64,000 bases of DNA, taken from the NCBI GenBank assembly GCA_945883795.1, contig CAMCYC010000001.1:1-64000 (forward strand). The letters are read 5' to 3'. The position numbers and the translations under genes are program-made. Positions 28,589 through 37,403 of the stretch are shown in pieces. Below the pieces are notes generated by a model. That model was not told the DNA's origin. It did not search any database and saw nothing but the letters and a program-made list of their open reading frames with translations. This DNA comes from Sulfurimonas crateris. Its GTDB lineage: Bacteria; Campylobacterota; Campylobacteria; Campylobacterales; Sulfurimonadaceae. Each line of letters opens with the position of its first letter. Position 1 is the first letter of the stretch.

Positions 28589-29629
28589 ATGAAAAAAGTT
28601 TTACTGTTTTTATTTATCTGTACTACTATATATGCTACGAAGATTAACGATGTTGCTAATATCGTAGGAGTTCGTGAAAATCAAATTATAGGATATTCAT
28701 TGGTTGTAGGACTTAAGAAAACTGGTGATGGTACAACCTCGAAATTTACACTTCAATCTATTGCAAACATGCTTAAAGCTATGAATATTGACATGAATCC
28801 TACTGACATTAAATCTAAAAATGTCGCAGCTGTTGTTGTAACTGCCAATCTTGGAGCATTTGCAAAGCAAGGTGATAAATTTGATATTACAGTATCTTCG
28901 ATAGGAGATGCCAAATCTTTAGAGGGTGGAACACTTCTTATGACACCTTTAAAAGGGGTTGATGGGAAAATTTATGCACTAGCACAAGGACCTGTAAGTA
29001 TTGGTGGAAAGAATGATGGTGGTTCTGAATCTCTGCCAACTACTGGATTAGTGTATGAAGGGGGTAATGTTGAGCGAGAAATCAGCATTGATTTATATAA
29101 CCAAAAATATGCAACTCTTTCTTTGAAAGAATCTAATTTTAAAAATAGTGTCTCAATCCAACAAGCTATCAACAGTTTTTATAATACGCAAGTAGCAGTT
29201 GCTATGGACCCTCGAACAATTAAACTTCAAAAACCAGAAAATAAATCTATGGTGGAATTTCTTGCAGAGGTTCAAGGACTTGATATGGATTATAATACCA
29301 AAAATAGAATTATCATCAACGAAAGAACAGGAACAATAGTTGCTGGTGTTGGGATAGAAGTAAAACCAATTGTTTTGACACAAGGCGGGATAACTATTAA
29401 AATCAAAGAGGAAGAAACGCCATCACAACCAGCAGGTTCCATGGTGATTGATGATGATTTGGTTATTGGACTCAATCAAAATGAGATTTATACAAAAAAT
29501 GGAACAACAACGGTGGCAAATTTGGTAAGAGCGTTACAAAAACTAGGTGCAACTCCAAAAGATATTATATCTATTTTGGAAACTATGAAAAGTGCGGGTA
29601 GTATATCTGCTGAATTGAAGGTGATATAA
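28589..29629 (+). CDS. flgI: Flagellar P-ring protein FlgI
   Basis: FlgI forms the periplasmic P ring around the rod. The ATG at 28589 follows AAGGAGAGGCG and begins a signal peptide (MKKVLLFLFICTTIYAT); an upstream in-frame ATG lacks such a site. The mature part contains IVGVRENQIIGYSLVVGLKKTGDGT, DVTVSSIGDAKSLEGGTLLMTPL-like sequence, GTIVAGVGIEVKP and LVRALQKLGATPKDIISILETMKSAGSISAEL, which are strong family marks. The length of 346 residues is typical. A flgJ-like gene follows after one base. Confidence 0.96.
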   Translation: MKKVLLFLFICTTIYATKINDVANIVGVRENQIIGYSLVVGLKKTGDGTTSKFTLQSIANMLKAMNIDMNPTDIKSKNVAAVVVTANLGAFAKQGDKFDITVSSIGDAKSLEGGTLLMTPLKGVDGKIYALAQGPVSIGGKNDGGSESLPTTGLVYEGGNVEREISIDLYNQKYATLSLKESNFKNSVSIQQAINSFYNTQVAVAMDPRTIKLQKPENKSMVEFLAEVQGLDMDYNTKNRIIINERTGTIVAGVGIEVKPIVLTQGGITIKIKEEETPSQPAGSMVIDDDLVIGLNQNEIYTKNGTTTVANLVRALQKLGATPKDIISILETMKSAGSISAELKVI

Positions 29630-29630
29630 A

Positions 29631-29939
29631 ATGGCTATTTCTAGTATAAACTCTTTGAATGCACAAACGGACATGATTGTAGAACAAAATACAATTCCAA
29701 AAATTGATTCAAAAGCAGAAAATGCGGAGTTGCGTAAACAAACAGACGCTTTTGAAGCAGTGATTATTAAGATGATGATGGATAATGCGATGCAAGAAGA
29801 GAAGAACATTTTCTCAGAACAAAACGACCCAGGGGATAAAATCTACAAGTCTATGTTTCGAGATGAACTCTCAAAAGCGAGTGCAGGAAGTTTTGGATTT
29901 TCACAAATGCTTTATGACTATTTGAGTCAAAAAAAATAA
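29631..29939 (+). CDS. flgJ: FlgJ N-terminal-type rod-binding protein, 102 aa
   Basis: Enterobacterial FlgJ joins a rod-capping domain to a muramidase. This 102-residue protein contains only the rod-binding part: LRKQTDAFEAVIIKMMMDNAMQEEKNIFSEQNDPGDKIYKSMFRDELSK, matching the family's aa..FEa..l..mlk.mr....~...D~.~.~ pattern. The wall-cutting activity must come from a separate enzyme. This short form is usual in Campylobacterota. It lies between flgI and flgM. Confidence 0.85.
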   Translation: MAISSINSLNAQTDMIVEQNTIPKIDSKAENAELRKQTDAFEAVIIKMMMDNAMQEEKNIFSEQNDPGDKIYKSMFRDELSKASAGSFGFSQMLYDYLSQKK

Positions 29940-29958
29940 GCATATAGGGGTTTTTGAA

Positions 29959-29985
29959 TTTATTTTTTTCACTTTTTGTCGATAT
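29959..29985 (+). promoter_or_regulatory. Possible sigma-28 (FliA) promoter for flgM
   Basis: CGATAT at 29980-29985 matches the -10 core of FliA promoters in this phylum (CGATWT). The expected TAAA-like -35 is replaced by TTTATT at about the right distance, so the match is only partial. It lies 47 bases before the flgM start. Confidence 0.3.
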
Positions 29986-30031
29986 ACTAAGAGTTAAAAA
30001 GAACGAGAATTATAAGCAAAAAGGATACAAA

Positions 30032-30241
30032 ATGGTTTCTCAGCTCAATAATATGTCAATTGCTAGTATTTATGCTGGTGGGGCGAATGGGTCTAAAAAT
30101 GTTGCTCAAAAAGAGGCAACAACAATTTCAAAACAGGGTGATATGAGTAAAGTCGATAGAATTAAAGAATCTGTTGATGCAGGCACATATAAAGTTGATA
30201 TTCAAGCTTTATCAGAAAAGATTGCTGAAGCGTTATTATAA
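30032..30241 (+). CDS. flgM: Anti-sigma-28 factor FlgM
   Basis: FlgM binds FliA until the hook is complete. The ATG at 30032 follows AAAAAGGA and gives a 69-residue protein; the upstream in-frame extension is hydrophobic and not FlgM-like. The C-terminal half VDRIKESVDAGTYKVDIQALSEKIAEALL is the conserved sigma-binding segment (ri.eik..i.~G.Y.vd...vAekia~~ll). The N-terminal half is Ser/Ala/Gly-rich and probably disordered. Confidence 0.9.
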   Translation: MVSQLNNMSIASIYAGGANGSKNVAQKEATTISKQGDMSKVDRIKESVDAGTYKVDIQALSEKIAEALL

Positions 30242-30270
30242 AAATTTTAAGCTAGAGAGGGGAGTTAATT

Positions 30271-30699
30271 ATGTTGTCTCATCATTTAAAGGGTGCTTTA
30301 ACAGATTTGAGGGATTTGATAAAAATTACTGAGTCAGATATGGAGGATATTCGTATCGCCAAACATGACCCACAATTTGAACGATTGTCTTTAAAAGAGG
30401 AAAAAATAAAAGCTTTTGAATCTAAAAAGGCGATGATTGACCATTCAATATCATCTCTAATGAGTGAAAATCCTAATAAAGACCTTACTGCACTTTTAAA
30501 TGAAGCGCAACATAAGCAGTTGGAAGAATTAAAACTAGAACTTTTGAATTTAAGAGAGATTAATAAAAAATATGCGAAATTAGTTTTAGCAGTTAGTAGT
30601 TTATATAATACATTTTTAGAAAGAATTGTTCCCACTGAGATGCAAGGTTATAATAAAGTTGCATCTAAAAAATCTTCAATTTTAGAAGTGAGAGTTTAA
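30271..30699 (+). CDS. flgN: FlgN-like flagellar export chaperone
   Basis: FlgN chaperones the hook-filament junction proteins FlgK and FlgL. The 142-residue product is entirely helical, with heptad patterns (LKGALTDLRDLIKITESDMEDI, KHKQLEELKLELLNLREINKKYAKLV) and a Ser-rich end. Direct position between flgM and flgK, with one base before flgK, supports the call more than sequence identity does. AGAGAGGGGAG lies before the start. Confidence 0.75.
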   Translation: MLSHHLKGALTDLRDLIKITESDMEDIRIAKHDPQFERLSLKEEKIKAFESKKAMIDHSISSLMSENPNKDLTALLNEAQHKQLEELKLELLNLREINKKYAKLVLAVSSLYNTFLERIVPTEMQGYNKVASKKSSILEVRV

Positions 30700-30700
30700 C

Positions 30701-32581
30701 ATGGCATCTATATTTAATGCACTCCATATTGGATATTCTGGACTTGATGTTGCTCAAAAAGCTGTATCTACTACTTCACATAATGTTTCAAATGCTGAAT
30801 CAGAAGGATATACAAGGCAAAGAGTAGTAGCAGAAGCTGCAACACCTATAAATCTTATTCCTGGACAAGTTGGAAATGGTGCAGAAGTTACAACTATTAA
30901 AAGAGTTTTTGATAATTTTGTATTTGATAAATATGCATCTATATCTGCTACAAAAGAATATAGTGATTTTGAAACAAAAACTTTGGACACACTCTCTACT
31001 TATTTTCCAGAAATTGATGGAGTAGGTATAAAAGCAGATTTACAAAAGTATTATGACATGTGGCAAAGTCTCTCCGATAACCCTGAAAATGATGCTGTAA
31101 AAGTGGCTTTAGGAAAACAAGCAGAACAACTCACAAAACATATTACACAAACTCAAGAGCAAGTTATAGGACTCCAATCACAAATAAATGAAGAATTAGC
31201 GGTAAATATTAAAGAAGTAAATACACTTGCAAAAGAGTTGTCTTCACTTAATCTGAGTATAAATGTTGCAGAAATGGCTTCAAATAATGAAGCTAACGAT
31301 TTACGAGATAGAAGAAATGTTATTGAAAAAACTTTATCTCAGCTCATAGGCAGTGATGTCAGTGTGGGGCAAATAGAATCAAATATGAAGATTGACAGTT
31401 CTTCAAATACAACAACAGGAAGCTATACACTCAGTGTAAATGGTTTTAATATTGTAGATGGTGCTTCATATCACCCTTTGGTTATCTCTAACACAAGTAA
31501 TGCCAATGGTTTTTATAATATTTCCTATGAAAGACAAGATGGCGTTTTAATTCCCATGGAAGAAGAGTTAGATAATGGCAAAATAGGTTCTATTTTGAAC
31601 CTTAGAGGTGGTGTTATTGATGCTCAAACAGGTATGCCTCAAAATGGTGTTATACAAAATGTTATTAATGAGATGAATTCTTTTGCTAAAGGTCTTATAC
31701 AAAGCACTAATAATTTATATGCACAATCATCCACTACCAGAATGGATTCAAATATTTTAGATACTACTGAAAAGAATCCTATTTTAAGCTCAGGATTAAA
31801 TGTCAAAGCGGGTTCTTTTAATGTTCTTGTATATGATATAGATGGAAATATTGCAGCTTCAAGAGCGATAAATATTAATAATTTAACTACTATGGGTGGT
31901 GTCGCAGGTTCCAATTCTATTGAAGGTCAAATGAGTGCACAAATAGATGATAACAGTGATGGAAACGCTAATAATGATATAGATAATTTTCTTAATTATA
32001 ATTGGGCCTCAACGGCAAATGGAAATAATTCTGTTGAATTTACGATGAATGCAGCACTTGAAGCCAAAGGTTATACTTTTGCTATTCAAGACAATCTCAA
32101 AGATGCATCTTTCTCTTCTGGGACAAACTTTGCTGGAGCTCTTGGATTGAGTAGATTTTTTGATGGAGATAGTGCAAAAAATATCGCTCTAAACTTTCAA
32201 ATCAAAGCCGACCCTCAATCAATGTCTGCGGCAGAATCTACGGCATCTGGAGATCATAAAGTAGCTCTTCAAATGATTCAGCAACAGTTTGAAAACTATG
32301 ATTTTGAGGTGAAGAGAAATACAAATACTACGACATTATATGGAATGTTTGATGTTATAGCAACGAATGTCGGAATTGCTTCAAATATTGCAAAAACTAG
32401 AAATGATACAATTAGTACGCAGTTTAACTCTGTAGAGATGGAATATTCCTCTGTTTCTAAAGTAAATATTGATGAAGAGATGACTAATCTTATTAAATAT
32501 CAAACATCTTATGGTGCTGCTGCAAAAGTTATTACTACTATTGACCAGATGATGCAAACATTACTTGGAATAAAGCAATAA
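30701..32581 (+). CDS. flgK: Flagellar hook-associated protein FlgK
   Basis: FlgK joins hook and filament. The 626-residue protein starts with the axial-protein helix IFNALHIGYSGLDVAQKAVSTTSHNVSNAESEGYTRQRV, includes an FLD-family rod region (YYDMWQSLSDNPENDAVK, NDLRDRRNVIEKTLSQLIGSDV), a variable middle with a calcium-loop-like NSDGNANNDID stretch, and the C-terminal helix SVNIDEEMTNLIKYQTSYGAAAKVITTIDQMMQTLLGI-type ending. It closes the flagellar block. Confidence 0.95.
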   Translation: MASIFNALHIGYSGLDVAQKAVSTTSHNVSNAESEGYTRQRVVAEAATPINLIPGQVGNGAEVTTIKRVFDNFVFDKYASISATKEYSDFETKTLDTLSTYFPEIDGVGIKADLQKYYDMWQSLSDNPENDAVKVALGKQAEQLTKHITQTQEQVIGLQSQINEELAVNIKEVNTLAKELSSLNLSINVAEMASNNEANDLRDRRNVIEKTLSQLIGSDVSVGQIESNMKIDSSSNTTTGSYTLSVNGFNIVDGASYHPLVISNTSNANGFYNISYERQDGVLIPMEEELDNGKIGSILNLRGGVIDAQTGMPQNGVIQNVINEMNSFAKGLIQSTNNLYAQSSTTRMDSNILDTTEKNPILSSGLNVKAGSFNVLVYDIDGNIAASRAININNLTTMGGVAGSNSIEGQMSAQIDDNSDGNANNDIDNFLNYNWASTANGNNSVEFTMNAALEAKGYTFAIQDNLKDASFSSGTNFAGALGLSRFFDGDSAKNIALNFQIKADPQSMSAAESTASGDHKVALQMIQQQFENYDFEVKRNTNTTTLYGMFDVIATNVGIASNIAKTRNDTISTQFNSVEMEYSSVSKVNIDEEMTNLIKYQTSYGAAAKVITTIDQMMQTLLGIKQ

Positions 32582-32604
32582 TTTTTTATGTTTAAATTTA
32601 TTTT

Positions 32605-33408
32605 ATGAACTCACCTAGATTTAGTATATTTCTACTCATTTTTATATTTATTTTTTCTTATTTTGGCTCATTGGTTTATGGTGTTGATGCTTATTCTCTC
32701 AATAGTGATAGCATATTATCAGCACCCTCTTTGAGTCATTTCCTCGGTACAGATAGGCTTGGTCGGGATATTTTAGCAAGATTGATAGAGGGTGGAAAAA
32801 TTTCATTGTTTATTGGTGTTGGAAGTGCTTTTATCGCTTCGTTTATAGGACTTTTATTTGGTTCCATGGCTGGTTATTTTAGGGGTAAAATTGATAAATC
32901 TTTTGTAGTTATTGTAGATATTTTTCTCACTTTTCCCACTTTTTTTCTTCTTTTAGCACTTGTGAGTTATGTGAATGCTTCGACATGGGTTTTAATAGTT
33001 ATTATTTCGATTACAGGTTGGATGACAACGGCAAGATTGGTCCGTTCTGAGAGTTTTAAAATTACAACACAACCTTATATCAAAATTTTAAACATCGCAC
33101 ATGTAAGTAAAATAAAAATACTTTTTAAATACTATGCACCAATTTTAGCACCAATCTATTTTGTGAGTTTTACTTTTGGTGTAGGTGGCGCAATTCTTGC
33201 AGAATCAGGTTTAAGTTTTTTAGGTTTGGGCATTGTTGCTCCACAAATGAGCTGGGGAACAATTCTCAGCAGTGGTAAAGATGTTATTGAAGTAGCATGG
33301 TGGGTGAGTTTTTTTCCAGGGCTTATGATATTTTTAGTCACTTTTTCGCTTATTAATATCTCTAATTATTTGCAACAATTAACAAACAAAAAACAAATAC
33401 AAGGATAA
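32605..33408 (+). CDS. OppC/DppC-type ABC transporter permease
   Basis: The 267-residue membrane protein has the peptide/nickel permease signature: HFLGTDRLGRDILARLIEGGKISLFIG near residue 45, and the EAA-like loop GGAILAESGLSFLGLGIVAPQMSWGTIL near residue 205. Five to six membrane helices are predicted. Its usual partners (OppB-type permease, ATPases and binding protein) are not adjacent; it is alone between flgK and a CopD-like gene. The substrate could be peptides or nickel and cannot be decided. Confidence 0.85.
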   Translation: MNSPRFSIFLLIFIFIFSYFGSLVYGVDAYSLNSDSILSAPSLSHFLGTDRLGRDILARLIEGGKISLFIGVGSAFIASFIGLLFGSMAGYFRGKIDKSFVVIVDIFLTFPTFFLLLALVSYVNASTWVLIVIISITGWMTTARLVRSESFKITTQPYIKILNIAHVSKIKILFKYYAPILAPIYFVSFTFGVGGAILAESGLSFLGLGIVAPQMSWGTILSSGKDVIEVAWWVSFFPGLMIFLVTFSLINISNYLQQLTNKKQIQG

Positions 33409-33440
33409 AAAATGCTAAAGAAAAAAAATGAGGCATTGAT

Positions 33441-33890
33441 TTGAATTGGGCGATACATTTTCATCTTATTGCAGCGATTGCTTGGATAGGTGGAGCCATG
33501 TTTATGTTTGTTTTGGGAATAACTTTACTAGACAAAAAAAAGCAACAAGAGGTGTATCCAAATATTGGTCCAATTTTTGGATATTTTGAATTGGGTTCAT
33601 TATTGATTCTCCTTGTAACAGGTGTTTTGATGATTATGCAGAATGGTTTATTTGAATTATTCTTGAGTGGTGAGACTCATGAAATCAAGCAACTTTTAGA
33701 AAAAAAATTATGGTTAGTTTTTATTATTCTCATAGCAACTGTAATCCATTTTTCTATTGCTCTTAAAACTAATGGAAAACAACGCACATCTTTAGAAAAC
33801 TTTTTTTCCAGAAGTTCATCCATGATTATCTTTTTTTTAAATCTCTTTGTACTCCATTATGCAATTGTTCTTCGCTCTATGTTGAGGTAA
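33441..33890 (+). CDS. CopD-like four-helix membrane protein
   Basis: The best start is TTG at 33441 with GAGGC upstream. The 149-residue protein has four membrane helices. The first carries HFHLIAAIAWIGGAMFMFVLG, resembling the conserved H..~~~~w~GG segment of CopD/HemJ-like proteins, where His residues may hold haem or copper; further His occur in helix 3 (VIHFSIAL) and helix 4 (LHYAIVL). Copper or haem binding is an inference from these His positions. Confidence 0.6.
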   Translation: MNWAIHFHLIAAIAWIGGAMFMFVLGITLLDKKKQQEVYPNIGPIFGYFELGSLLILLVTGVLMIMQNGLFELFLSGETHEIKQLLEKKLWLVFIILIATVIHFSIALKTNGKQRTSLENFFSRSSSMIIFFLNLFVLHYAIVLRSMLR

Positions 33891-33913
33891 AACGAAACAC
33901 TTCAGATTTCTTC

Positions 33914-33943
33914 TTGCAATTTACATCTTAACTTAGATAAAAT
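33914..33943 (+). promoter_or_regulatory. Promoter candidate for the hybrid kinase
   Basis: TTGCAA at 33914-33919 and TAAAAT at 33938-33943 are separated by 18 bases, about 65 bases before the kinase start. Confidence 0.4.
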
Positions 33944-34006
33944 ATTTTTTCTTTATAGTTTTGTTAAAAAATACCAAAAATATAAATTCATTTTATTGGA
34001 AAAAAT

Positions 34007-37000
34007 ATGGCAACCAAAAAATCACTATTTTTAATCGTAATAATAATCACACTTCTTTTTACCTTTTTAATGACAAGTATCATTGAAAAAGTCAAAGACG
34101 ACAACCTTCAATTGATATTTAAGAATAATCTTTTTGAATTAAAAAATAATTATGAAAATTTTTTACTCAACATTGGTGATATAGCGGATATTATCTATGA
34201 GGAAACTATTTTTACTCCAAAAGTGATAGATATTTTAACGCAAGCAGCTCAAGTAAAATCAGATAGTGTTCAACTTACTCTCTTAAGAGATGAACTTCAA
34301 AATATTTTGCAAAAAAAGTATGAAATTTATAAAAAGCACCATGTTGTGCAGTACCATTTTGTATTTTCAGATAATTCCTCTTTTCTTAGAATGCACAATC
34401 CCACACAATTTGGTGATAATCTTACCGATATAAGAACTGATTTTACTTATGTCAATACAAATAAAAAAGAGTTAAGAAAGTTTGTAACTGGCAAATTTAC
34501 TCAAGGTTTTCGAAATGTATACCCTCTTTTTGATAGTAATAATAATCATATAGGCGCTATGGAAGTTTCGTTTGATGCTTATATTTTAGAAGATTATTTT
34601 ACGAAAATTGGAAGTAAGCATCTTCATTTGCTTTTAAATAAAAATATAATTAATAAAACAGTATGGGTAAATCCAGATTTAGCTGTAAAATTTACACAAA
34701 GTCTTGAAAATAATAGTTATATGGCTCTACAATCTAAACAGAAAATTATTAAAGAATATGAATATTCATTAATAGAGAAACTGGATAAAGTGCGAACTCG
34801 ATTGGAAGCAAAAATGTTAAAAGCGGAAGAGTTCGGAATAGTTTTAGAAGATGATACACAATCCTTGATAGGCTCTTTTTATCCAATCAAACAAGGGTTA
34901 ACAGACAAAGTGTCTATTTGGATTGTTTCTTATGGTGAAAAAAGTTATTTTTCAGATGTAACGCATAAAACACTTAATATAATCGAAATACTTACTAATT
35001 TATTTTTTTTACTTTTGGCACTTTTTGTATATAAGCAAATGATTAGAAAGATTGAATCAAATAAGTTTGCTTTAGAACTCCAAGAGGAAAAATTAAAATA
35101 TAAACAAATCATGGAACTTGCATCAGATGGTGTGCATATTCTTGATACACAAGGAAATATTGTAGAATTTAGTCAATCTTTTTCAACTATGTTGGGGTAT
35201 TCATCTGCCGAACTTATAGGTCAACATGTGACTAAATGGGATGCTTTAATGTCTAAAGAGGATATAGAATCAAGGATAGATTTATTATCAGAAACACTGA
35301 TGACAGAGGTTACAACACATAGAAAAAAAGATGGCACTACTATAGATGTTGAGCTTACTGCAAAAGCAATTATGTTGGATGGTAAGAAATATGTTTATGC
35401 TTCATCAAGAGATATATCTCTTCTAAAAAAAGAGCAAGCATATTTTAAAACATTATCACTTCGTTTACAACTCGCACTTAAAAGTTCCAAGATTGGTGTA
35501 TGGGATTTAAATTTACAACGCAATACTCTTTCATGGGATGAAAGTATGTATACAATATATGAAACAACGCCAGAAGAATCTCCTCAGCAAACCCTTACAA
35601 ATGTATGGCATGAAGCTGTTGATATACAAGATAAAGTAAGAATTAATGAGAAGTTTAATATTTCTATTTTGACGCATACTGAATTCAATGAACAATTTTG
35701 GATTAACACCAAACAAGGGACAAAAAAATATCTCCATGCTATGGCACTCAATGAATATGATATTAATAATAAAGCATTACGGATGGTTGGTATAAATATT
35801 GATATTACAGAGCAATATCAACAACTCAAGAAAATTCAAGATACACAAGAAAAATTTCAAACAATTTTTGAAGAATCCATGGATGGAATAGCATTAATAA
35901 GTCCATTGACCCAACATATATTAGAGTTTAATACGGCGGCACATGAAATGCTTGGATATACTTCCCAAGAATATGGATATTTAACTACGAAAGATATTGA
36001 TGCTTTTCAAACAGAAGATGAAATTATAAAGGTGCAACAACATATTATACAAGAAGGGTGGGCACAGTTTAAGACAAAACATAAAACAAAAAGTGGGCTT
36101 TTAAAAGATATTATTGTTGGAGTACGCACAATTATAATTAATGAAGAAGTTGTACTTTATGCAGTTTTTAGAGATATTACCAAAGAAAAAGAGTTAGAAG
36201 TACAGCTTATTCAGGAAAAAGAGAATGCTCAAGAAGCAAACAAAGCAAAATCCTCATTTTTGGCAAATATGTCTCATGAGATACGGACACCTTTAAATGG
36301 AATTATTGGTTTGACAGACTTGGTACTCAAAACACAATTAACTCCTTTACAGCAAGATTATTTGAAAAAAGCTAAATCTTCTTCAAATGCACTTTTAAAT
36401 ATTATTAATGATATTTTAGATTATTCAAAAATAGAAGCTGGCAAGGTAGTCCTTGAGTCTAAAGAGTTTGAGTTTCAAGAGTTACTTGAGAATGTGTCAA
36501 GCTTATTTGCATATCAAATAGAAGAAAAGAATCTTGAGTTTGTTTTGAATATTGATGAAAAAATTCCTGCTATTTTAGTGGGTGATAAATTTAGAATTTT
36601 ACAAGTTCTTAATAATCTTGTGGGCAATGGATTAAAGTTCACAAAAAAAGGTCATATTATTTTAGATGTGCAACAAATAAAAAAAGAGAAAGAAAAAGTA
36701 GAACTTTTATTTTGTATACAAGATAGTGGTATCGGTATAAGTGAAATTAGCATAGAAAAACTTTTTCAACCATTTGAGCAAGGTGACAACTCAAATACCA
36801 AAAAATACGGTGGAACAGGTCTTGGACTTTTAATATCTAAACAAATTATAAACCTAATGCATGGAGATATTTGGATAGAAAGTGTTTTGAATATTGGCAG
36901 TAAATTTTATTTTAATATTATAATAGAGTATCAAGAACAAAGTTCTTCCCTAAAACAACTTACAAACGCAGTAATCACAGATAATCCAACTCTTAAGGCA

Positions 37001-37354
37001 AAAGGGTTTGTGTTATTAGTAGAAGATAATGAGATAAATCAGATAGTTGCTGAAGAAAATTTGATAAATTATGGTTTTGAAGTAGATATTGCTTCTGATG
37101 GTCTTCAAGCAGTTCAAATGGCACAGAAAAAGCAGTATGATATTATTTTCATGGATTTACAAATGCCTATCATGGATGGGTTTGAGGCAACTCAAAATAT
37201 TCGAAAATTTGATACAAAAACCCCTATTATTGCCTTTAGTGCAGCAGTATTGGAAAAAGATAAAGAACTTACTTTTGCCGTTGGGATGAATGAGCATATT
37301 GCAAAACCTTTGAATGTAGAAGAGCTTGAAAGTGTTTTGTCAAAATATTTTTAG
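34007..37354 (+). CDS. Hybrid sensor histidine kinase with triple PAS
   Basis: The 1115-residue protein has an N-terminal membrane helix (8-27), a periplasmic double-Cache-like sensor to about residue 325, a second helix (about 328-345), and three PAS-type domains (about 365-480, 485-605, 615-735). The second and third are marked by SKIGVWDLNLQ and EESMDGIALISPLTQHILEFN. Then come a HisKA domain with its His near residue 757 (NMSHEIRTPLNGIIGL), an HATPase with NLVGNGLKFTKKG and GGTGLGLLIS, and a receiver with Asp near residue 1050 (IIFMDLQMPIMDGF). No output domain follows, so a separate partner must pass the signal. The ligand is unknown. Confidence 0.9.
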   Translation: MATKKSLFLIVIIITLLFTFLMTSIIEKVKDDNLQLIFKNNLFELKNNYENFLLNIGDIADIIYEETIFTPKVIDILTQAAQVKSDSVQLTLLRDELQNILQKKYEIYKKHHVVQYHFVFSDNSSFLRMHNPTQFGDNLTDIRTDFTYVNTNKKELRKFVTGKFTQGFRNVYPLFDSNNNHIGAMEVSFDAYILEDYFTKIGSKHLHLLLNKNIINKTVWVNPDLAVKFTQSLENNSYMALQSKQKIIKEYEYSLIEKLDKVRTRLEAKMLKAEEFGIVLEDDTQSLIGSFYPIKQGLTDKVSIWIVSYGEKSYFSDVTHKTLNIIEILTNLFFLLLALFVYKQMIRKIESNKFALELQEEKLKYKQIMELASDGVHILDTQGNIVEFSQSFSTMLGYSSAELIGQHVTKWDALMSKEDIESRIDLLSETLMTEVTTHRKKDGTTIDVELTAKAIMLDGKKYVYASSRDISLLKKEQAYFKTLSLRLQLALKSSKIGVWDLNLQRNTLSWDESMYTIYETTPEESPQQTLTNVWHEAVDIQDKVRINEKFNISILTHTEFNEQFWINTKQGTKKYLHAMALNEYDINNKALRMVGINIDITEQYQQLKKIQDTQEKFQTIFEESMDGIALISPLTQHILEFNTAAHEMLGYTSQEYGYLTTKDIDAFQTEDEIIKVQQHIIQEGWAQFKTKHKTKSGLLKDIIVGVRTIIINEEVVLYAVFRDITKEKELEVQLIQEKENAQEANKAKSSFLANMSHEIRTPLNGIIGLTDLVLKTQLTPLQQDYLKKAKSSSNALLNIINDILDYSKIEAGKVVLESKEFEFQELLENVSSLFAYQIEEKNLEFVLNIDEKIPAILVGDKFRILQVLNNLVGNGLKFTKKGHIILDVQQIKKEKEKVELLFCIQDSGIGISEISIEKLFQPFEQGDNSNTKKYGGTGLGLLISKQIINLMHGDIWIESVLNIGSKFYFNIIIEYQEQSSSLKQLTNAVITDNPTLKAKGFVLLVEDNEINQIVAEENLINYGFEVDIASDGLQAVQMAQKKQYDIIFMDLQMPIMDGFEATQNIRKFDTKTPIIAFSAAVLEKDKELTFAVGMNEHIAKPLNVEELESVLSKYF

Positions 37355-37378
37355 TTTTTTTATTGTTAATTTAAATAT

Positions 37379-37403
37379 AGAACTTTACCCTTTAAAAAGT
37401 TCT
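37379..37403. terminator. Hairpin between convergent hybrid kinase and photolyase genes
   Basis: AGAACTTT at 37379-37386 pairs with AAAGTTCT at 37396-37403. It overlaps the photolyase stop. A T tract (TTTTTTTA) lies before it on the plus strand rather than after, so only the minus-strand role is partly supported. Confidence 0.35.

Noticed and set aside
29954-30031. Longer FlgM start
   Set aside because: The extra residues are hydrophobic and unlike FlgM, and the ATG at 30032 has a clear AAAAAGGA site.
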